A stretch of 12,223 bases of DNA from Bacteroidaceae bacterium (GTDB lineage Bacteria > Bacteroidota > Bacteroidia > Bacteroidales > Bacteroidaceae). The notes under the pieces were generated by a model. It made no database searches, was not told the DNA's origin, and saw nothing but the letters and a program-made list of their open reading frames with translations. Numbering within the stretch: position 1 is the stretch's first letter; every line of letters starts with the position of its first letter. The translations under genes and the position numbers were made by a program. Below, piece by piece: positions 6,153 through 12,223 of the stretch. The stretch spans positions 1-12,223 of the forward strand of contig JAFYWE010000080.1 of the NCBI GenBank assembly GCA_017558165.1. Reading direction: 5' to 3'.

Positions 6153-6181
6153 TTTGTTATTACAAAAATTTCGTACTTTTG
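6153..6181 (+). promoter_or_regulatory. pgpH promoter (Bacteroidota type)
   Basis: TTTG (6153-6156), a 17-base spacer and TACTTTTG (6174-6181) lie just before pgpH. The spacer is at the short end of the reported range. The expected transcription start is about 15 bases before the ATG, so the leader would be very short. The box is divergent from the gltX promoter about 70 bases away. Confidence 0.6.
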
Positions 6182-6203
6182 GACAGTACAAACAACCGCA
6201 ACA

Positions 6204-8261
6204 ATGGAAAAATTCAAAAGATTCATAAAAATACACTCCCGCCAGATTTTCCACATCAGCCTGTTGACAATCTGCATAACCCTCATCACATACACCATGC
6301 CAAGGGAAAAGAGTACCAGCTTCAACTTTACCGAAGGTGCCCCTTGGGAACACGAACAGCTGATTGCAGAGTTCAGCTTTGACGTACTCAAGCCGGCAGA
6401 GGAGCTGGCGGCCGAAAAGGAGAACGTGAAGAAGGACTCAAAGCCATATTTCATATTCAATCCGGAGGTAGGCAAGAGTGCTGAGAGAAAACTCAAGAGC
6501 GCGCTCAACAACAACTGGATATTCAGCATCACGGCCAGCTCGGACAACGCGGTCACCCGCATACAGGAGCTGTACAGCATTGGCATCATCTCCAAGGAGG
6601 ATGCCGAGTTCCTGAAAAGCAACGGATACAGCGAAGCTATTTCATTGAACGGAAACAGAGTGGAGACAAAGAGTGCCGACGACTTCATACCAGTCCCTGA
6701 GGCCATCAAAGCCGTAGAATCCAACAAATCCCTGATGCGCCAACTGGGATCATCACTACCGCTCGACAGTCTCATCACCCCCAACTATTTCCTGGACATA
6801 AAACGCACGAGCAACGACATCAGCAACAGACTCGCCCGAGTGGACTCCACATTGGCAAGATTCCAGAAAGGCCAGCGCATCATAAACCACGGCGACATAG
6901 TCGACCATAACGCATCCCTGACAATCAGCGCATACTTCAACGAGATGCGCAAGATTGAGAATGCAGAATACAACAAAGACCACACATACACCTTCATAGG
7001 ACAGATTCTCTTTGTCATAATAGCGATGGCATTATTGCACTCATACCTGCACATATACCAACGCGAAGTGACCACAAACACCTATAAATACACATTCACG
7101 GTACTTTCCGCGACACTATTCCCCGTCATACTCGGAATAATGATTGGCTACGGCAGCGGCAATGTATTCCTGTTACCATTCGCCATAGTACCCCTGATGC
7201 TATGCCTGTTCATAAACAACCACACAGCATTCATGGTACATCTGACAACAATACTCATCTGCTCCACAATGCTCGTCATGAAATATGAGTTCGTACTGTT
7301 GCAGCTGACTGCCGGCTGCTGCGTGATACTTTGTATGAAGGACCTCTCATCACGTCTCCAGATGTTCCGTTGCGTACTCATCACATTCATGACATACGCA
7401 CTTGTATACCTGTGCTACAACCTCATTGCAAGCGCAGACACATCACAGATGAGTTCCAAGATGCTCATATATCTTGGCATAAGCTCGCTCCTTACGCTCA
7501 TAGCTTACCCCATGATGATTGTCTTTGAGAAGACCTTCCACTTCGTATCGAACGTGACACTCATCGAGCTGTCGAACCTGAACAGCAAACTGCTGCTCAA
7601 GATGTCACAGGAAGCTCCGGGTACATTCCAGCACTCGATACAGGTAAGTAACCTCGCCGCCGAAGGAGCCCGTGCCATAGGAGCAAACAGCCTGCTCGTA
7701 CGCACAGGCGCGCTATACCATGATATAGGCAAGACGAACAACCCGATATACTTCACCGAGAACCAGAGCGGAGGCATAAACCCACACGCATCACTCAGCG
7801 AGATCGAAAGCGCACGCATAATCATTAGACACGTCACCGAAGGCATTGAGATAGCAAAGCGCGAAGGACTGCCGCAGAGCATACAGAGCTTCATCAGCAC
7901 ACACCACGGAGTGTCAAAGACAGGATACTTCTACGTGTCGTACAAGAACGCCCACCCAGGCGAGGAGATTGACGAGAAGCTCTTCACATACCCAGGCCCT
8001 GCCCCAACCACACGAGAGCAGGCAATACTGATGATGGCCGACTGCGTGGAGGCCGCATCACACAGCATAAAGGAGTATACCGAGGAGAATATCAGCTCCA
8101 TGGTAGACAGCATCATCGACAAGCAGGTCGAGAACAAGACATACGCCAAGAGCCCGCTCACATTCCAGGACATCGACATCATAAAGGATGTCTTCAAGAA
8201 AAGACTTATGGCAATATACCACACACGCGTAAGCTACCCAAAAGAAAAGAACCAGCCATAG
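6204..8261 (+). CDS. pgpH: PgpH-type 7TM HD-domain phosphodiesterase (probable c-di-AMP hydrolase)
   Basis: A 685-residue membrane protein of the 7TMR-HD family. Characterised members (Listeria PgpH) hydrolyse cyclic di-AMP. Order of parts: an N-terminal membrane anchor (about 14-32), a large extracytoplasmic 7TMR-HDED domain (about 40-255), seven membrane segments (about 262-455), then a cytoplasmic HD domain (about 475-660). Metal ligands of the HD fold are visible: His477 (TFQHS), His506-Asp507 (YHDIGK), His567-His568 (STHHG) and Asp613 (MMADCVEAAS). The HD core is intact, so catalysis is expected. The start at 6204 is the first ATG after a promoter match and directly precedes the anchor. 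It is divergent from gltX and ends in its own terminator, so it is probably monocistronic. Cyclic-di-AMP as substrate is inferred from the family; the local sequence cannot exclude another cyclic nucleotide. Confidence 0.9.
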   Translation: MEKFKRFIKIHSRQIFHISLLTICITLITYTMPREKSTSFNFTEGAPWEHEQLIAEFSFDVLKPAEELAAEKENVKKDSKPYFIFNPEVGKSAERKLKSALNNNWIFSITASSDNAVTRIQELYSIGIISKEDAEFLKSNGYSEAISLNGNRVETKSADDFIPVPEAIKAVESNKSLMRQLGSSLPLDSLITPNYFLDIKRTSNDISNRLARVDSTLARFQKGQRIINHGDIVDHNASLTISAYFNEMRKIENAEYNKDHTYTFIGQILFVIIAMALLHSYLHIYQREVTTNTYKYTFTVLSATLFPVILGIMIGYGSGNVFLLPFAIVPLMLCLFINNHTAFMVHLTTILICSTMLVMKYEFVLLQLTAGCCVILCMKDLSSRLQMFRCVLITFMTYALVYLCYNLIASADTSQMSSKMLIYLGISSLLTLIAYPMMIVFEKTFHFVSNVTLIELSNLNSKLLLKMSQEAPGTFQHSIQVSNLAAEGARAIGANSLLVRTGALYHDIGKTNNPIYFTENQSGGINPHASLSEIESARIIIRHVTEGIEIAKREGLPQSIQSFISTHHGVSKTGYFYVSYKNAHPGEEIDEKLFTYPGPAPTTREQAILMMADCVEAASHSIKEYTEENISSMVDSIIDKQVENKTYAKSPLTFQDIDIIKDVFKKRLMAIYHTRVSYPKEKNQP

Positions 8262-8314
8262 ATCGCCACGCAAAAAAGACAGCTTTTTACAAAATAATGT
8301 TAAAACAAGAGAAT

Positions 8315-8348
8315 AAACCCCGCCGAAGACTTGACTTTGGCGGGGTTT
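8315..8348 (+). terminator. Rho-independent terminator of pgpH
   Basis: AAACCCCGCC (8315-8324) pairs perfectly with GGCGGGGTTT (8339-8348). Four more inner pairs, one of them G-T, extend the stem to 14 bp with a 6-base loop. The trailing sequence is T-rich (gtgttatttcttt). It lies 53 bases after the pgpH stop and before the DUF2851 start, so the ATG at 8297 cannot be the normal start of that protein. Confidence 0.85.
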
Positions 8349-8380
8349 GTGTTATTTCTTTGCAAGAAAATACAGACACC

Positions 8381-9673
8381 ATGAAAGGCGCGATGCACTA
8401 CATATGGAGAAATAGATTACTCCCCAATAGCAGATTAGTTACGACCGAAGGCGAGCAGATAGAGATAATGGACACCGGCAAGGAGTGCGAACAACACAAC
8501 CTGTTCTGTGACGCAAGACTCAAGATAGGCGGCAAGGAGCGGAGCGGCAACATCATACTGCACAACAGGAGCAGCGAGCGGGAGAAGGAGCTGGAGGAGA
8601 GCAACAGCAACCACAGCAACGTGATACTGCACATCACCCGCGAGAACGACTGTGAGCGGATACTGGAGCATAGCGAGACCATTCCACAGCTCTGCATCCC
8701 CTACCCCGAGAAACTTGACAAGGAGTTCCTAGAAGCGTCACACCACAGCCGCTGTTTCCCCTGCGAGGAGACCATTGCAAGGCAAAGCACTATAAACACA
8801 CATAGCTTCCTGTCACGCCTGCTCATAGAACGCATGGAGGACAAAGCGGCAGCGATAGAGAGGGCGCATGTAGAGAGCGACAAGAGATGGGAGGAAACAC
8901 TGTTGAAAATCATCATACGCAGTTTCGGGTTCGGAATACAAGGTGACGTCTTTGAGGAGTGGGCAAGGATACTTGACTACACCGCTCTGGGCAAGCATCG
9001 TGACAGCCTGCTACAAGTGGAGGCCATAATGTTCGGCCAGGCAGGCCTGCTGAACGAGGAGAGCATACCCTATTACTACCGCACACAGGCACTAACGAGC
9101 GACTACTACAACAAACTGACAAAAGAGTACAGATTTCTGCAGAACAAGTTCAATTTGAAGGAGATTGACCATAGAGCATGGGGGAACGGAAGCGCAACAC
9201 CACATGTACGCATAGCAAGGATAGCCTCCTTATACAGGGAGAAGAGGACGGACTTCTCCAGCATTGCCACATGCGAGACGCTACAAGGATACCACAAGCT
9301 GCTCGACACCAACCTGCAAGGCTATTGGAACAACCACACCTGCTTCGGCGGCACTGAAACCACAGGCAATGGCAACATGAAACCGCGGCAACTGGATGTG
9401 ATAATAATAAACGCGGTCGTACCTATACTATATATATACGGCAAGCACCGCAATGACAGCAGATTATGTGAGAAGGCCGAGGAGTTGTTGTACCTGCTGA
9501 AGAGCGAAGAGAACAGTATAGTAAGGAAATGGAAGGAGAAAGGACTTGTCATTGAATGCGCGGCCGACTCCCAGGCCATTCTCCAACTCGAGAAGAAATA
9601 CTGTCGCCTACGGAAATGTACCGACTGCCGTTTTGCCTGGTATTACATCAAGGAAAAGCTCGCAGGATATTGA
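8381..9673 (+). CDS. DUF2851 family protein, N-terminal half diverged
   Basis: From the ATG at 8381 this is a 430-residue protein, the usual size for DUF2851, a family of unknown function found mainly in Bacteroidota. The start MKGAMHYIWRNRLLP matches the family N-terminus; an in-frame ATG at 8297 would run through the pgpH terminator and is rejected. Family hallmarks are the middle LLQVEAIMFGQAGLL, then PHVRIARIASLY, the NAVVPILYIYGK segment, ADSQAILQLEKKYC, and a C-terminal Cys pair (KCTDC). Two N-terminal motifs I recall as conserved (AGPDF, and GN-V-E-I-H followed by a SDW...H stretch) are replaced by HNLFCDA (39-45) and GNIILH (56-61), then a Ser/Glu/Asn-rich low-complexity stretch. No signal peptide or membrane segment is seen. 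A weak promoter-like TTTCTTTG lies at 8355-8362. It converges with secDF. Confidence 0.85.
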   Translation: MKGAMHYIWRNRLLPNSRLVTTEGEQIEIMDTGKECEQHNLFCDARLKIGGKERSGNIILHNRSSEREKELEESNSNHSNVILHITRENDCERILEHSETIPQLCIPYPEKLDKEFLEASHHSRCFPCEETIARQSTINTHSFLSRLLIERMEDKAAAIERAHVESDKRWEETLLKIIIRSFGFGIQGDVFEEWARILDYTALGKHRDSLLQVEAIMFGQAGLLNEESIPYYYRTQALTSDYYNKLTKEYRFLQNKFNLKEIDHRAWGNGSATPHVRIARIASLYREKRTDFSSIATCETLQGYHKLLDTNLQGYWNNHTCFGGTETTGNGNMKPRQLDVIIINAVVPILYIYGKHRNDSRLCEKAEELLYLLKSEENSIVRKWKEKGLVIECAADSQAILQLEKKYCRLRKCTDCRFAWYYIKEKLAGY

Positions 9674-9736
9674 CCCGCACATCAATATTGAAAACCCTTT
9701 CATCGGCAAGTACAAGAACCATACAATAAAAACAGA

Positions 9737-9766
9737 ATCGGCCAGCACCCTAAAGTGCTGGCCGAT
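9737..9766. terminator. Shared terminator between DUF2851 gene and secDF
   Basis: A perfect 12-bp stem (ATCGGCCAGCAC, 9737-9748, with 9755-9766; 6-base loop) lies between two convergent genes. The minus-strand side is followed by TCTGTTTTTATTG, a good T-rich tail for secDF. The plus-strand side has a poorer tail (CGTTTATACTT). It most likely ends secDF and may also serve the DUF2851 gene. Confidence 0.85.
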
Positions 9767-9786
9767 CGTTTATACTTAAGTTCTGC

Positions 9787-12223
9787 TTACTTCTTTCTGT
9801 CAAGAACCTTAAGAGCAACAGGAGCCGCGATGAACAATGATGAGAGTGTACCGAATACTACACCGAGGATCATTGCGAATGAGAAGCTGCGGATGCTGTC
9901 ACCACCAAGGATGAAGATACAGAGCAACACGATCAATGTACTGATTGAAGTGTTGATTGTACGCGCAAGAGTTGTGTTCAGTGAAAGGTTGAACAACTCA
10001 CGCTTGTCACGCTTTGGATAGAGACCTGTGAACTCACGGATACGGTCGAATACAACCACCTTGTCGTTGATTGAGTAACCGATAGCTGTAAGGATAGCAC
10101 CGATGAATACCTGGTCAGCCTCAAGTGACATTGGCAACAGACCGTGGAGCAATGAGTAGCAACCCATGATCATGAGTACGTCGATAGCCAACGCGAGGAT
10201 TGAACCGATACTGTATGCCACGTTGCGGAAACGAACGAGGATGTACACGAAGATTGCGATGAGCGCAAGGATCACTGAGATAATAGCGCCGTTACGGATG
10301 TCGGCAGCGATACTTGGACCTACCTTCTGTGAGCTGATGATTGAGCCACCGTCTCTGTTCTCGATGTCGCGGAATGTAGCGAGGCTCACCTTTGCTGGGT
10401 CAATGAGACCACCCTCTGTGAACGCTGCGTAGAGGAACTCCTCGATCTGACGGTCAGCAGTCTTGGCGTTGTCATCGATCATATAGTTTGTAGATACACG
10501 GATTGTATTACCCTCGGTACCCAAAGCGATAGCCTGTACGTGACCCTCGGTAATCTTGTTCTTCAGGATGTCGCGAACCTGCTCTGGCTCTACCTGCTTC
10601 TCGAACTGTACAACGAAGTTACGACCACCGGTGAAATCAATGCTCTGCTGCAAGCCTCTCAATGCGAATGAAGCGATCATTACTACAGAAGCCGCTACAA
10701 CGATGATGCTTGTCTTCTTCGCAGAACCGATGAAGTTGTAGTTTGTATCCTTCATGAGGTTCTCTGACAACTTTGTTGTGAATGTGAGGTTCAACCACTT
10801 GTCACGGCTCATGAAACGGTCATAGATTACACGTGTAACGAACACTGCTGTAAAGAATGAGCAGAGAAGACCGATGATGAGGGTTGTAGCAAATCCCTTG
10901 ATAGGACCTGTACCGAAGTTGAACAGGATGACACCTGTGATGATTGATGTGAAGTTAGAGTCGAAGATTGCAGAGAATGCATTCTTGTAACCGTCAGAAA
11001 GCGCAAGACGCACGTTCTTGCCTGCACGGAGCTCCTCCTTCGCACGCTCGTAGATAAGCACGTTCGCATCGACTGCCATACCGAGTGTAAGCACGATACC
11101 CGCGATACCAGACATTGTAAGCGCGGCCTGGAAAGATGCGAGGATACCCAATGTAAAGAAGAGGTTCAACAAGAGGGCGAGGTTAGCAACTGAACCTGGG
11201 ATAACGCCGTACATCGCGCACATGTAAACCATAAGGAGCACGAATGCTACAACGAATGATACGAGACCCTGCTTGATTGACTGCTCACCGAGTGTAGGAC
11301 CTACAACGTAGCTGTCAACGATGTTCATAGGAGCAGAGAGCTTACCTGAACGGAGCACGTTAGCCAAGTCCTGAGTCTCCTCGATTGTGAAGTTACCTGT
11401 AATCTCTGAACGGCCACCAGTAATCTCGCCGCTTACGTTAGGAGCGCTGTATACACAGTCGTCAAGTACAATGGCAATAGAGTTGTTGATGTTCGCCTTT
11501 GTCAACTGCGCCCATGTGCGTGCTGCATCCGGAGTCATCTTCATTGTAACACAAGGAGCACCGGTCTGCTGTGTAAACTCAGCCTTTGCATCGTCGATTA
11601 CATTACCCTCCAATGAAGCAGAAGCGTTGAGAGCCGGCTTCAGAGCATAAAGCTGGAAGATTGACATACCGTCAACCGCAGACACACTCCAAGAGAAGTG
11701 AACGTCCTCCTTCATGAATGTACCGTCAGCGTAAGCACCAGCAAGGATGTTGTTAACGATAGCTGTATCCTTTGCCTGAGCATAACCTACGATTGCATTC
11801 GCACCCTGCTGAACCTGAAGAACAGAGAACAATGGAGCCTCGTTCTCCTCAGTTGCGAGGTTGCTGTTGAGTTCGTTGAATGCAGGGAGAACGTCTGACA
11901 TGATCTCAGAAGCGTTATATGTCTCCCAGAACTGCAAGTTAGCCGAACCCTGGAGGAGTCTCTCAACACGGTCCTTGTCTGTTACACCTGGAAGCTCGAT
12001 GAGGATACGGCCACGGCCACCCTCAACAGCCTGGATGTTTGGCTGTACCACACCGAAACGGTCGATACGTGAACGCAATACGTTGAATGAGTTGTCCAAA
12101 GCTGCCTGAACCTCAGCCGCGAGAGCCTCAGCCACCTCTGCATCAGTTGACTGCATTGAAACCTTGCCGTTCATCTGCTCTGTAGAGAAGATTACAGCCA
12201 CGTTGCCTGCATTCTGTGCATTG
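9787..12223 (-). CDS. secDF: SecDF fusion, protein translocase subunit (N-terminus outside window)
   Basis: Fused SecD-SecF, the membrane complex that uses the proton gradient to pull exported proteins off the Sec channel. The frame stays open through 12222, so the gene is cut by the window edge; about 811 C-terminal residues are present, and the missing part should include the first membrane helix and the SecD D1-type motif. Visible parts: the periplasmic P1 region (FNVLRSRIDRFGVVQPNIQ, then LPGVTDKDRVERLLQGSANLQFWE), five SecD helices with the GMAVDANVLIYERAKEEL motif (Asp codon at 11068-11070), then SecF with SIDFTGGRNF, its periplasmic domain, and five further helices including GYSINDKVVVFDRIRE. 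The end is VALKVLDRKK. The fused form is normal in Bacteroidota. Codon use is that of a highly expressed gene. It converges on the DUF2851 gene. The GTG at 12199-12201 is internal, not a start. Confidence 0.95.
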   Translation of the reverse strand, partial: NAQNAGNVAVIFSTEQMNGKVSMQSTDAEVAEALAAEVQAALDNSFNVLRSRIDRFGVVQPNIQAVEGGRGRILIELPGVTDKDRVERLLQGSANLQFWETYNASEIMSDVLPAFNELNSNLATEENEAPLFSVLQVQQGANAIVGYAQAKDTAIVNNILAGAYADGTFMKEDVHFSWSVSAVDGMSIFQLYALKPALNASASLEGNVIDDAKAEFTQQTGAPCVTMKMTPDAARTWAQLTKANINNSIAIVLDDCVYSAPNVSGEITGGRSEITGNFTIEETQDLANVLRSGKLSAPMNIVDSYVVGPTLGEQSIKQGLVSFVVAFVLLMVYMCAMYGVIPGSVANLALLLNLFFTLGILASFQAALTMSGIAGIVLTLGMAVDANVLIYERAKEELRAGKNVRLALSDGYKNAFSAIFDSNFTSIITGVILFNFGTGPIKGFATTLIIGLLCSFFTAVFVTRVIYDRFMSRDKWLNLTFTTKLSENLMKDTNYNFIGSAKKTSIIVVAASVVMIASFALRGLQQSIDFTGGRNFVVQFEKQVEPEQVRDILKNKITEGHVQAIALGTEGNTIRVSTNYMIDDNAKTADRQIEEFLYAAFTEGGLIDPAKVSLATFRDIENRDGGSIISSQKVGPSIAADIRNGAIISVILALIAIFVYILVRFRNVAYSIGSILALAIDVLMIMGCYSLLHGLLPMSLEADQVFIGAILTAIGYSINDKVVVFDRIREFTGLYPKRDKRELFNLSLNTTLARTINTSISTLIVLLCIFILGGDSIRSFSFAMILGVVFGTLSSLFIAAPVALKVLDRKK

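Noticed and set aside
6122..6784. 220-residue minus-strand frame opposite pgpH
   Set aside because: Covers the pgpH promoter and N-terminal coding region in antisense. It is Ser/Leu-rich, as shadows of this frame usually are.
12199..12201. GTG as the start of secDF
   Set aside because: The frame continues upstream to the window edge (Asn-Ala-Gln-Asn-Ala-Gly-Asn before Val), and the SecD N-terminal part is missing, so this codon is internal.

Overview
The window reads as core chromosome of a Bacteroidales-type bacterium (Bacteroidota; Prevotella/Bacteroides/Muribaculaceae-like, family not resolved). The grounds are: SecD and SecF fused in one protein; a DUF2851 protein, a family I know mainly from Bacteroidota; the gene order rpsU-xerC-hpf; promoters of the TTTG-N(17-20)-TAnnTTTG type; and start codons that mostly lack a Shine-Dalgarno (SD) sequence. 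Eight protein genes are visible. Seven belong to well-known families and one (DUF2851) has no known function. I found no rRNA, tRNA, CRISPR array, transposase or phage gene.

Layout: (1) 1-459 is non-coding and repeat-rich. It holds a small hairpin, two ~75-bp direct repeats that can fold, a ~74-bp imperfect palindrome between them, and the hpf terminator. (2) 460-1927, minus strand: rpsU (bS21), xerC (tyrosine recombinase) and hpf (hibernation factor), read from a good promoter at 1983-2013 and ended by a strong terminator at 408-436. Two control-like signals stand out here: a perfect 17-bp hairpin that swallows the xerC start codon, and a perfect AGGAGG before hpf. (3) 2119-5958, minus strand: gltX, waaA and mdh, with gltX/waaA overlapping as TAATG, only 52 bases between waaA and mdh, and a terminator after mdh. 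(4) 5959-6203 is a divergent promoter region serving gltX and pgpH. (5) 6204-8261, plus strand: a PgpH-type membrane HD phosphodiesterase (cyclic-di-AMP turnover) with its own terminator. (6) 8381-9673, plus strand: a DUF2851 protein whose N-terminal half looks diverged. (7) 9787-12223, minus strand: the C-terminal ~810 residues of SecDF, cut by the window edge, converging on the DUF2851 gene over a shared terminator.

The genes serve translation (bS21, HPF, GluRS), envelope and export (WaaA, SecDF), central metabolism (Mdh), chromosome dimer resolution (Xer) and second-messenger turnover (PgpH). No clearly new multi-gene system is visible. The most interesting material is regulatory: the rpsU-xerC-hpf operon signals and the structured repeats downstream of it.
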